Of a stretch of DNA of 15,458 nucleotides, positions 6,994 to 14,668 are shown in pieces. The notes below the pieces were generated by a model. It was not told the origin of the DNA, searched no databases, and saw only the letters and a list, made by a program, of their open reading frames with translations. Position numbers and translations under genes: made by a program. This DNA is from Candidatus Omnitrophota bacterium. Lineage in GTDB: Bacteria > Omnitrophota > Koll11 > Zapsychrales > Fredricksoniimonadaceae. The stretch's first letter is position 1; every line of letters starts with the position of its first letter. The stretch lies in the NCBI GenBank assembly GCA_015233705.1, contig JADFXE010000025.1:1-15458 (forward strand), in the 5' to 3' direction.

Positions 6994-7370
6994 AACTATT
7001 CCTTTTCCTTTGAAAGTCCGAGGATCTTTCTGATCTCTTTAATCAGCTCTACAGAATCGACCGGCTTGGCCAGGTGACCTGCGGCGCCAAGCAGTAGTTC
7101 AGTATTGATCTCCATCAGGGAATTGAGGGCCGTCAAAAAGAGCACCGGGATCGGCGCTGTCACCGAATCGCTCTTAAGTCTCGCGCAAACCTCATGCCCT
7201 TTCATCTCAGGCATGACAACGTCGAGAATAATGATATCCGGCTTGTAGGTTCTTGCCAATGCCAAACCATCTGCACCTGTCATGGCCGAGACAACCTCAA
7301 AACCTTTGGAACCCAGAACATGCTTCAGCAGCATATGAAGCGCACGATCATCGTCAATAATAAGCACCTT
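6622..7370 (-). repeat. Tandem pair of duplicated receiver modules
   Basis: Two receiver domains lie head to tail, one as the C-terminus of the Lnt fusion (6996-7370), the other as a separate gene (6622-6993). A hand alignment gives about 70 identical positions of some 118, including shared stretches such as KVLIID, GLALAR and IPVLFLTA, and both end in LGL at the last helix. The DNA also keeps short identical words, for example the 13 bases agcaccgggatcg. A local duplication followed by divergence is the simplest reading. Confidence 0.6.
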
Positions 7371-8936
7371 GGCCAGCGTCGAAATACTCGGAACTTTCCT
7401 GTTCCTGCCCCTTAACGACAACCGTGTCAATTCCGCGTTCCAAAATGCAGGCGGCATGAGCTTTACCAGGACCGGCACCAACAGAATGCCGAACAGGCAA
7501 AAGAGAATGAACATGTCGCCGTATTTTCTGAAAACGGTCGGCTGCCGGAAAATGGGGAACCGGACAGAAGCCACTCCTTGAATATCCACCTTCTTCAAGT
7601 GATCATCCTGGACGCATGGAGAGGCAATGCCGTTCCTCTCCACCATACAGCTCTCTCCGGTATTCGTCGCGCGAAGAAGCGGCCGGCGGTTCTCAACAGC
7701 ACGGAAAGACGCGTTATCCAGGTGCATCTTCTGTTGCCCCACATCACGGAACCACGCATCATTGGTCATATTGACCAGGAAATCCGCTCCCTTGTAGACA
7801 TACCGTGTTGCCAGCGAAGGAACCGTGTCCTCAAAACAGATCAAGACCGAGAACTTCACCCCGTTGGGCAATTCAAAAACAGAACTCTCCGTTCCCGGCG
7901 AGAAGTCGTCGATCGGGACAAGCGAGGCCAGGAACGGCAAGCCTTTACGGAAGGGAATATACTCTCCCAACATGACCAGGTGTCGCTTATTGTAAGTCTT
8001 CACGATCTCGCCATTCGGCCAGATCAAAAGCGCGGAATTGAAATACTTATCCCCCTCCTTGGTGATCGCTCCGATCAAAAGGGAAACCTTGTTTTCCCGT
8101 GCAAAAGTCTTGATCTCCGCCACCAGCTCCGGCTTTTCCCAGTAAAAACCAGGGAAAGATGTTTCCGGCCAGATAATAAGATCAGGCCTCTTCTTGAGGG
8201 CCTTGCGGCTCATCTCCAGTTCCTGGTGAACAATGCCTTCTCTCAACGAAGGATCTGCGGAGGTTGCCAGGGAAGTGTTCGGCTGGATCAGGGCCACATT
8301 CAGAAAAATGGTCTTCGGTGGAAGTTTATACGGAATCCGATAAGCAATAGCGCCGCCGAGCCAGACCAGAAACGCAAACACAAGGGCTCCGATCAAATTG
8401 CGCTTGATCTGAATACCCTCAACAAGAGCCGCGCCCAAGCCCCTGATAAAGAAATTCCCACAAACAACAACGAATGAGATCGCCGGAACACCAGCGACTG
8501 CCGCAAACCTGACCAAGTCCTTAAAGTACGTCTGGCTGTGCCCGATCGATCCCCAGTTGAATCCCGTGAAGATCGCCCCCCGAAGATACTCGAGAATGAC
8601 CCAGGCGGCTGAAAGCATAAAAATCCGAAAGCGGAGGCGAAAGCGGTCCGACCAACGGTAAAAGGTCCCGAAAAGACCAAAGTAAAGTGCCAAATAAGCC
8701 GACAAGAAAATTAGGCCAATCGTGGTCACATAATGGATCCACTGCAGGACAGCCAGAAAGAAAAGGAAACCCGTCAAATAACCCCAACCAAAAGCGACCC
8801 AACGGGTCCGGGCGCGATCAAGGACATAAAATAGCGGAATGAGCGCGACCCACGCCAGGAATCCAAACTGTAACGGCGGGAAAGAGCAAAACAAAAGCGC
8901 TGCCGAAAGGACTGAAAGGATAACGGACTGGATCAT
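6996..8936 (-). CDS. lnt: Apolipoprotein N-acyltransferase fused to a C-terminal receiver domain
   Basis: This 646-residue fusion has Lnt at residues 1-496. It begins with a multi-helix membrane part (about 1-200) and continues with a nitrilase-fold domain with the full catalytic triad: Glu258 in IIWPETSFPG, Lys317 in YNKRHLVMLGEYIPF and Cys367 in VLICFED. TNDAWF (391-396) is also present. Lnt adds the third acyl chain to lipoproteins on the periplasmic face of the inner membrane. After the last helix (about 475-494) a 26-residue polar linker leads to a complete receiver domain (523-646) with Asp528/529/530, phosphoacceptor Asp572, Thr602 and Lys624. Normal Lnt is about 500 residues and ends at that helix in the cytoplasm, so the receiver would be cytosolic. 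I chose ATG 8936 because AGGAGGT sits six bases upstream and the first helix begins there; the open frame reaching 9029 overlaps the end of secA. It lies 28 nt after secA. Confidence 0.92.
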   Translation of the reverse strand: MIQSVILSVLSAALLFCSFPPLQFGFLAWVALIPLFYVLDRARTRWVAFGWGYLTGFLFFLAVLQWIHYVTTIGLIFLSAYLALYFGLFGTFYRWSDRFRLRFRIFMLSAAWVILEYLRGAIFTGFNWGSIGHSQTYFKDLVRFAAVAGVPAISFVVVCGNFFIRGLGAALVEGIQIKRNLIGALVFAFLVWLGGAIAYRIPYKLPPKTIFLNVALIQPNTSLATSADPSLREGIVHQELEMSRKALKKRPDLIIWPETSFPGFYWEKPELVAEIKTFARENKVSLLIGAITKEGDKYFNSALLIWPNGEIVKTYNKRHLVMLGEYIPFRKGLPFLASLVPIDDFSPGTESSVFELPNGVKFSVLICFEDTVPSLATRYVYKGADFLVNMTNDAWFRDVGQQKMHLDNASFRAVENRRPLLRATNTGESCMVERNGIASPCVQDDHLKKVDIQGVASVRFPIFRQPTVFRKYGDMFILFCLFGILLVPVLVKLMPPAFWNAELTRLSLRGRNRKVPSISTLAKVLIIDDDRALHMLLKHVLGSKGFEVVSAMTGADGLALARTYKPDIIILDVVMPEMKGHEVCARLKSDSVTAPIPVLFLTALNSLMEINTELLLGAAGHLAKPVDSVELIKEIRKILGLSKEKE

Positions 8937-8964
8937 TGAGAAACCTCCTGAAACAAATGCCTGT

Positions 8965-11961
8965 CTATTGACCACAACACTTTTTATATTTCTTCCCGCT
9001 GCCGCAGGGGCAGGGATCATTGCGCCCAACCTTGGGCTGTGCAGAAGGCTGATGCGCCGCTGGCGCGCGATGTTCCGCAGCTGCCATAACGGCCGCTCCC
9101 GCGTCGGGCTCCTGCGGGGATGCCATCTGCAAAGCTCCGGTCATACCGGAGAATTCCTGATGCACAAATTGCTGGCTACCGGAAAAAACCCGCTTGACCG
9201 CGGGGTCTTCCTCGACCGGGCGCAGCTTGAAAATCATCTCGGCCACATCAATATGGATCGACTCAAACATGGCCTGGAACATATGAAAACCTTCCCGCTT
9301 GTATTCGACCAGAGGATCCCTCTGGCCCAGCGCGCGCAGGCCCATGCCTTCCTTGAGCCGGTCCATGGCGTACAGGTGCTCTTTCCATTTGGTATCGATC
9401 GTGTGCAGCAGGAACATGCGCTCCAAACGGCGGACATGTTCGCTACCGATGGACTGTTCCTTGTCCAAATACGCCTGGACCACCAGCGGCGCCAGGAACT
9501 CTCCGGCGGTCGTACTGGTCAGCGTCAAAAGTTTTTGCTGATGCGCAACAAGATCATAGCCAAACTTGTCCTGAAAATACATGACGAGACCGTCGAGGTC
9601 ATCCTTGTTGCCATTGGCGTCGCTGGCAAAATAGCGGACCACGCAATCATCCACGGTCGATTGGATGGATTCCAGAATGAGCTCGCGCGTGTCCTCTCCC
9701 TCGATGATCGAACGGCGCAGGTTGTAAATGACCTCGCGCTGCTTGTTCATCGTCGAGTCATAATCCAAAAGCTGCTTTCTGATCTCAAAGTTATAACCCT
9801 CGACGCGTTTCTGCGCCACTTCGATCGCGCCGGACACCATCGACGACTCAATAACCTCGCCGTCGGCAAAGCCGAAACGGTCCATGAGGATCTTGATCCG
9901 GTCGCCGGCAAAAAGCCGCATGAGATCGTCTTCCAGGGACACATAAAAACGCGACGATCCTGGATCACCCTGACGGCCAGAGCGGCCACGCAGCTGATTA
10001 TCCACACGCCGCGATTCGTGGCGCTCGGTACCGATAATATGAAGCCCGCCAAGCTGACGGACCATTTCGCGCTCTTTCTGGACCTGGTCGCGAAACTGGC
10101 GGATGAACTGGTCGACCAGCTTCTCCGGAGCATCAACTGATTCACCCTTGTCCTCGGCCTCCTTGAGCTTCTCGGCCGCCAATGAGCGCGCCATGAACTC
10201 GGCATTGCCGCCGAGCATGATATCCGTACCGCGGCCCGCCATGTTAGTCGCGATCGTGACGCCCTTGTAGCGCCCGGCCTGCGACACGATCGTAGCCTCG
10301 AATTCATGGTGCTTGGCATTCAAAACCTGGTGCCTGACGCCGCGGGCCTTCAGAAGGCTGGCAATGATCTCCGATTTTTCGATCGACACGGTGCCGACCA
10401 GGACCGGCTGGCCCTTCTCATGACAGGCCTCGATCTCCTTGACGACCGCGGCGTACTTCTCGCGCTGGGTCCGAAAAATGCAATCCGCATGGTTGATGCG
10501 GCTGAGCGGACGGTTCGTCGGGATGACGATGACGTCCAGCAAATAGATCTGCTTGAACTCATTGGCCTCGGTGTACGCCGTACCGGTCATGCCCGAAAGC
10601 TTCTTGTACATGCGAAAATAATTCTGGAAAGTGATCGTCGCCAGCGTCTGGTTCTCGCGCTCGATCTTGATGCCTTCCTTGGCCTCGACCGCCTGGTGCA
10701 ACCCGTCCGACCAGCGGCGGCCCGGCATCATGCGGCCCGTGAACTCGTCGACAATAATGACCTTGCCTTCCTTGACCACATAATCAGTGTCCAGCTTGAA
10801 GAACTCCTTGGCCCGCAGCGAATTAAGGACGTGGTGGCGATACTCGATGGTGTCCATCTCGTGAAGATTGGCAACGCCGAAGAGACTTGCGGCCTTGGCC
10901 TCACCTTCCTCGGTCAAACCGACCGACTTATTCTTCTCATCCGCGACATAATCGTACCCCTTGCTCAGGTCCTCGCCGCGGTGCTTGGCGTCGATCTCGT
11001 CCGCCTCGGTCACGCGGCGGCCCTTGAGCTGCTGGGAAATAACATGGGCCTTGTAATACTTGTCCGTTGATTCTTCCGCCGGACCGGAAATAATGAGCGG
11101 CGTGCGCGCCTCGTCGATCAGGATACTGTCCACTTCGTCGACGATCGCGAAATTGTGCCCGCGCTGGACCATCTCGTCCTTGAACATGACCATGTTGTCG
11201 CGCAGGTAGTCAAAACCGAATTCATTGTTGGTGCCGTAGGTGATGTCCGCGCCATAAGCCTTCTGGCGTTCCTGCGGATTCATATCATGCTGGATGACGC
11301 CGAGCGTCAGCCCCAGGAATTCATAAATCGGCCCCATCCATTCGCAGTCGCGCTTGGCCAGATAGTCGTTGACCGTAACCACATGAACACCGTCACCGGT
11401 CAGGGCATTCAGATACGCCGGCAGGGTCGCAACAAGCGTCTTACCTTCACCGGTGGTCATCTCCGCGATATTACCGTGGTGAAGCGCCATGCCGCCCACC
11501 ATCTGGACATCAAAGTGGCGCATGTTCAAAAGTCTTTTCCCGACTTCGCGCACAACCGCAAAGGCCTCGGGCAGGATGTTATTCAGAATATCCTTCTTGA
11601 CCTGCAGCAGGACCTTCTCCGCCTGCTTGAGCTCGTCCTTGAATGCCTGGCGCTGGTCGATGGCCGGGGCTTTCAGGTATTGTTCGCGCACGCGCTCGAC
11701 ATCCGCCTTTTCGCGGACGATCGCAGCCTCGATGCGGGACCGAAACTCACTGGTCTTGGCCTTAAGCTCATTGTCGGAAAGAGCCTGGATCTTGGCCTCT
11801 AGCGCATTAATCTTGACGACCTCAACCGCGTAACGCTTGACCGTAGAAACCGACGGCAGCGGGGAATCATCGTTAATATGAATATTCACAGCCGGCTGCA
11901 ACTTCGCGATAAACTTCCTCGCGGAGGTGATCACTGGCTTTCTGATAATGGCATCGATCAT
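8965..11961 (-). CDS. secA: Preprotein translocase ATPase SecA
   Basis: This 998-residue motor ATPase drives unfolded preproteins through SecYEG. Domains in order: N-terminal extension (1-40), NBD1 with Walker A MTTGEGKT (168-175) and Walker B region VDEVDSILIDEARTPLI (274-290), the preprotein-binding domain, NBD2 with NMAGRGTDIMLGGN and QLRGRSGRQGDPGSSRF, helical scaffold and wing domains, and a C-terminal zinc-binding SEC-C tail ending CPCGSGKKYKKCC. That tail normally contacts SecB or the ribosome. Compared with E. coli (901 residues, Walker A near 104) the region before Walker A is about 65 residues longer. Some 40 of these form a charged, probably helical insertion at about residues 79-128, between the EFRSRI and LPEAF blocks; insertions here occur in several lineages, such as Bacteroidetes. 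The ATG at 11961 starts one base after the prfB stop, with GGAG upstream. Confidence 0.98.
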   Translation of the reverse strand: MIDAIIRKPVITSARKFIAKLQPAVNIHINDDSPLPSVSTVKRYAVEVVKINALEAKIQALSDNELKAKTSEFRSRIEAAIVREKADVERVREQYLKAPAIDQRQAFKDELKQAEKVLLQVKKDILNNILPEAFAVVREVGKRLLNMRHFDVQMVGGMALHHGNIAEMTTGEGKTLVATLPAYLNALTGDGVHVVTVNDYLAKRDCEWMGPIYEFLGLTLGVIQHDMNPQERQKAYGADITYGTNNEFGFDYLRDNMVMFKDEMVQRGHNFAIVDEVDSILIDEARTPLIISGPAEESTDKYYKAHVISQQLKGRRVTEADEIDAKHRGEDLSKGYDYVADEKNKSVGLTEEGEAKAASLFGVANLHEMDTIEYRHHVLNSLRAKEFFKLDTDYVVKEGKVIIVDEFTGRMMPGRRWSDGLHQAVEAKEGIKIERENQTLATITFQNYFRMYKKLSGMTGTAYTEANEFKQIYLLDVIVIPTNRPLSRINHADCIFRTQREKYAAVVKEIEACHEKGQPVLVGTVSIEKSEIIASLLKARGVRHQVLNAKHHEFEATIVSQAGRYKGVTIATNMAGRGTDIMLGGNAEFMARSLAAEKLKEAEDKGESVDAPEKLVDQFIRQFRDQVQKEREMVRQLGGLHIIGTERHESRRVDNQLRGRSGRQGDPGSSRFYVSLEDDLMRLFAGDRIKILMDRFGFADGEVIESSMVSGAIEVAQKRVEGYNFEIRKQLLDYDSTMNKQREVIYNLRRSIIEGEDTRELILESIQSTVDDCVVRYFASDANGNKDDLDGLVMYFQDKFGYDLVAHQQKLLTLTSTTAGEFLAPLVVQAYLDKEQSIGSEHVRRLERMFLLHTIDTKWKEHLYAMDRLKEGMGLRALGQRDPLVEYKREGFHMFQAMFESIHIDVAEMIFKLRPVEEDPAVKRVFSGSQQFVHQEFSGMTGALQMASPQEPDAGAAVMAAAEHRAPAAHQPSAQPKVGRNDPCPCGSGKKYKKCCGQ

Positions 11962-11962
11962 T

Positions 11963-13057
11963 TTATTTCTCCGGTTTCATCTTCAGGAACGCTTCAATAA
12001 ATCCGTCAATATCTCCGTCCAGGACCTTCTGGACGCTGCCCACCTCGAAATCCGTGCGGTGGTCCTTGATCATCTGATACGGCTGAAGAACATAGGAGCG
12101 AATCTGGCTGCCCCACTCGATCTTCTGCTTCTGGCCTGACTCGGCCGCGATCTTCGAATCCATCTCCTGCTGCTTGAGCTCGTGCAGCTTGGCCTTAAGG
12201 ACCTTCATGCAGCGGACCTTGTTCTGCAGCTGCGAACGCTCGACCTGGCTCTGCACCACGATCCCCGTCGGCATATGCGTGATCCTCACCGCCGAGTCCG
12301 CGGTGTTGACGCTCTGGCCGCCGGGGCCTGACGAGCGGAACACATCCACCTTCAGGTCATCCGGATTGATCTCCACCTCGACGTCATCCTCGATCTCGGG
12401 GATGGCGTCGAACGACGCAAAGGACGTATGGCGGCGTTTATTAGCGTCGAACGGCGAAATGCGCACCAGACGGTGCACGCCCTTCTCTGCCTTAAGATAC
12501 CCGTAAGCCTTGTCGCCTTCAACACGAAAAGAGACATTCTTGATCCCTGCCTCTTCCCCGTGCAGAATATCAAAGACCTCGACCTTGTATCCCTTTGCCT
12601 CGGCCCAGCGGGTATACATCCGAAAGAGCATGCTCGTCCAGTCGCAGGATTCGGTGCCGCCCGCGCCGGAGTTGAGGCTCACGATCGCATTGCTGTTGTC
12701 ATACGGACCCGACAGAAACGCCTGTAATTCAAGCCGCTCCACCGCCTGCGCCACCTGAACCACATCCGCCTCGATCTGCGCTTCCATATGGACGTCGCCA
12801 TCGGCCATTTCCAAAAGCTCTTTGGCGTCCTGCACGTGCTTGAGCGCGGAATTGAACGGCTCAACGACGCTCTTCAGGACCTTGGCCTCGCGGATAACCT
12901 TGTTGGCTGCCTCCTGGTTGCTCCAGAAATCCCCGGCCGCCATCAGCCCGTCGATCGCCTTGATGCGCTCGACCTTATGTGGCAGGTCCAGAAAACTGCG
13001 CAGGTGCTCCAATTTCTCAGAAAGTTCCGCAATCTTACGGGACAGCAATTCATTCAT
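11963..13057 (-). CDS. prfB: Peptide chain release factor 2 (no programmed frameshift)
   Basis: This 364-residue class I release factor reads UGA and UAA stop codons on the ribosome and triggers peptidyl-tRNA hydrolysis. The specificity tripeptide Ser-Pro-Phe (201-203, in RISPFDANKRRHTSF) marks RF2 rather than RF1, and the catalytic GGQ is at 246-248 in SSGPGGQSVNTADSAVRITH. The N-terminal helical domain is complete. In many bacteria prfB is autoregulated by a +1 frameshift at an in-frame UGA around codon 25. Here the equivalent site reads CTG GAC (12986-12991, Leu23-Asp24) in a continuous frame, so that control is absent. The ATG at 13057 has no strong ribosome-binding site, only AAGG about 12 nt upstream. 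It lies 20 nt after the IPT gene and is followed by secA after one base. Confidence 0.97.
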   Translation of the reverse strand: MNELLSRKIAELSEKLEHLRSFLDLPHKVERIKAIDGLMAAGDFWSNQEAANKVIREAKVLKSVVEPFNSALKHVQDAKELLEMADGDVHMEAQIEADVVQVAQAVERLELQAFLSGPYDNSNAIVSLNSGAGGTESCDWTSMLFRMYTRWAEAKGYKVEVFDILHGEEAGIKNVSFRVEGDKAYGYLKAEKGVHRLVRISPFDANKRRHTSFASFDAIPEIEDDVEVEINPDDLKVDVFRSSGPGGQSVNTADSAVRITHMPTGIVVQSQVERSQLQNKVRCMKVLKAKLHELKQQEMDSKIAAESGQKQKIEWGSQIRSYVLQPYQMIKDHRTDFEVGSVQKVLDGDIDGFIEAFLKMKPEK

Positions 13058-13077
13058 AAACTGATAATGCCTTCACA

Positions 13078-13512
13078 CTATTTCTGCGTCACTTCAAAGA
13101 CAACGGGCAGGCTCGTCCTCTCGCCGACCCGGTTGTCCACGATCACCTCATAAGATCCCGGCTTCGTCGGCCCGTGAAACGGAGGGATATCTATCGCCTC
13201 ACCGTTAGGGCCTTGCACCATCGGATACGGCAAATCGATCTCACCGGGAATAACAAACGCCAGCGTTACGCCGTCATCACTTTTCAATCCGGACAACGTA
13301 GCATGTTCGCCCTGTGCGCTTCTGATCGTCACAACGTTGTCCTTAGTAAAACCTGAGCCGGAAGCCACAACCTTTGTCCCGACTGGACCGGAAGAAGGTA
13401 CCAGTGAAGTAACAACCGGAACGGATGATCCCCGGCCATGCGCAGAATCCTGACAGTACCCCGCCGTTGCCAAACATACCGCGAGAAGGAATCCCGGAAC
13501 AAATCTTTTCAT
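13078..13512 (-). CDS. Small exported IPT/TIG-fold protein
   Basis: This 144-residue protein has an N-terminal signal peptide (MKRFVPGFLLAVCLATAGYC), then a single immunoglobulin-like IPT/TIG domain (about 32-142). Recognisable strands are VVTSLVPSSGPVGTKVVASGSGF (33-55), the PGSYEVIVDN segment (118-127) and FEVTQK at the end. IPT/TIG domains are structural or ligand-binding modules in secreted and surface proteins; the specific role is unknown. The ATAGYC segment resembles a lipoprotein box, but Tyr just before the Cys is not canonical, so cleavage by signal peptidase I is equally possible. I chose ATG 13512 because the signal peptide starts there and GGGA lies upstream; an in-frame ATG at 13533 would add seven polar residues. 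A candidate promoter lies at 13538-13567, and it may be the first gene of the prfB-secA-lnt run. Confidence 0.82.
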   Translation of the reverse strand: MKRFVPGFLLAVCLATAGYCQDSAHGRGSSVPVVTSLVPSSGPVGTKVVASGSGFTKDNVVTIRSAQGEHATLSGLKSDDGVTLAFVIPGEIDLPYPMVQGPNGEAIDIPPFHGPTKPGSYEVIVDNRVGERTSLPVVFEVTQK

Positions 13513-13537
13513 ACCATCCCTATTCCTACACACTAAA

Positions 13538-13567
13538 ACTATCTTTCACATCAATAGACGAGGTCAA
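13538..13567 (-). promoter_or_regulatory. Candidate promoter ahead of the IPT-prfB-secA-lnt gene run
   Basis: On the minus strand TTGACC (13562-13567) and GATAGT (13538-13543) are separated by 18 nt, ending 25 nt before the ATG at 13512. The -35 box is good, the -10 box is moderate. It would place the start of transcription about 18 nt ahead of the gene. A second -10-like TATAGT nearby (13593-13598) has no partner. Confidence 0.4.
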
Positions 13568-13625
13568 CAATAAAAATCAATGGAATTCCAGACTATAGAA
13601 TAATTCCTGACAAAATTGCCTCCTT

Positions 13626-14546
13626 TTACTCTTTCGCGCCAGCGACACGAAGCAAATTTACTACATCCGGATGATTATTCTTGGAAGCAAACATCAATGC
13701 TGTCTGACCATCCGCGTCTTTAACATTGACATCTGCGCCCTTATCAAGCAATAGCTTGACTATCTCAATATCGCCGAAACACGCTCCCATCAACGCCGTC
13801 TTGCCTGACTCATTCTTCGCATTGACATCCGCTCCCTTACTAAGCAATACCTTCACCATTTCAACAGAACCAAAGACAGCCCCCATCAAGGCAACATTGC
13901 CACTCTTGTCTTTTGCATTCACATCCGCCCCTTTATCAAGCAACAACTTTACTATATCTGTGTGATTATTAAAGGCCGCGAACAACAACGCAGGAATCCC
14001 GGCAGCACTCTTTTCATTCACATCAGCACCTTTATCAAGCAATTGTTTTACTCTATCAGCATGACCTTTTTCAGAAGCAATCACTAAAGATTCTGTCGTT
14101 GGATCTCCCAACAGAGTAGTCTTCCCATCTATAACTACCTTCCCTTGGCCGCTAACATAAACAAGCCTGTTTTCTTCATTCAATTTAAATACAAAATTAT
14201 CACCATCGATAACGATTGCCTGAACTCGGGAGGCTTCGTCGCAGGGTAGTATATTTATTTTTCCATTAAAAACAAATATGCTCCCAGGCATTTGACCTGC
14301 AATCAGTGCAGGATCACCTCTTAATTGAGCCCCTTCACTAGCATTTAATGTAATATTCATGTTGTGGTTGTCGCCGGGGAGACGCTGCATGACTAATTGC
14401 TTGGCCGTGCCACAGCCATAAGCTTCGTGGTTAAACGCTGGCAAAATAAGATCCTCCTTGATGACACTCTGTGCATATGAAGCATTAGCTGTGACAAAAA
14501 AGACTGCAAGCAGTCTTATCACGATGTCAATTCTATTAACCTTCAT
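13626..14546 (-). CDS. Exported ankyrin-repeat protein
   Basis: This 306-residue protein starts with a signal peptide (about 1-25, cleavage likely after ASYA). An N-terminal domain of about 120 residues that I do not recognise follows (about 30-148), with three Cys, two of them (45 and 102) possibly pairable, and beta-strand-like stretches such as SIFVFNGKINILP. The C-terminus is five ankyrin repeats with a 33-residue period (about 150-306), the core unit being KLLLDKGADVNAKD plus G-TAL-A. The repeats would mediate protein-protein contact in the periplasm or outside the cell. The ATG at 14546 has a strong GAGGAGGT (14553-14559). Base and codon use are more A/T-rich than in the neighbouring genes, which may mean recent acquisition. 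It stands alone between ychF and the IPT gene. No partner is visible. Confidence 0.88.
   Translation of the reverse strand: MKVNRIDIVIRLLAVFFVTANASYAQSVIKEDLILPAFNHEAYGCGTAKQLVMQRLPGDNHNMNITLNASEGAQLRGDPALIAGQMPGSIFVFNGKINILPCDEASRVQAIVIDGDNFVFKLNEENRLVYVSGQGKVVIDGKTTLLGDPTTESLVIASEKGHADRVKQLLDKGADVNEKSAAGIPALLFAAFNNHTDIVKLLLDKGADVNAKDKSGNVALMGAVFGSVEMVKVLLSKGADVNAKNESGKTALMGACFGDIEIVKLLLDKGADVNVKDADGQTALMFASKNNHPDVVNLLRVAGAKE
13720..14085 (-). repeat. 99-bp coding repeat units of the ankyrin domain
   Basis: The DNA word that encodes LLLDKGADVN recurs with a 99-bp period, beginning near 13730, 13829, 13922-13928 and 14021-14027 on the plus strand as variants of acatccgcccctttatcaag. The similarity is at DNA level as well as protein level, suggesting that the repeat number grew by duplication. 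Confidence 0.6.
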
Positions 14547-14637
14547 ATTCCCACCTCCTCGTTTTTCTCTGAAATTTCGCGACCGATTTTCCAGCTAACT
14601 GAAGCAGCTTAAAACAACCCCAACAGAGATAACGAAA

Positions 14638-14656
14638 GGGCTAATTTCATAAGCCC
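14638..14656 (-). terminator. Possible weak terminator after ychF
   Basis: On the minus strand GGGCT (14652-14656) and AGCCC (14638-14642) form a 5-bp GC-rich stem with a 9-nt loop, followed by TTTCGTT. It lies 13 nt after the ychF stop codon. The stem is short and the T-tract interrupted, so it may work poorly or need other factors. The rest of the 122-nt gap up to the ankyrin gene shows no convincing promoter. Confidence 0.3.
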
Positions 14657-14668
14657 CTCTCACACACC

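Noticed and set aside
7340..7450. Separate start codon for the receiver domain inside lnt
   Set aside because: There is no ATG and no ribosome-binding site at the junction, only possible CTG or GTG codons within the conserved first strand, and the frame is continuous with Lnt.
8839..10140. A 433-codon plus-strand reading frame opposite secA
   Set aside because: It lies antisense to the well-supported secA and lnt genes, has no membrane, domain or motif character and is rich in His, Arg and Gln, as expected of a shadow frame in GC-rich DNA.
13569..13609. GGAATT/AATTCC inverted repeat followed by a T-rich stretch after the ankyrin gene
   Set aside because: The stem is six pairs with only two G-C pairs and a long loop, and the T-tract is interrupted; it may be chance in an A/T-rich gap.
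13720..14085. Direct repeats as a CRISPR array
   Set aside because: The 99-bp period is coding and matches the 33-residue ankyrin unit; there are no spacers and no cas genes.
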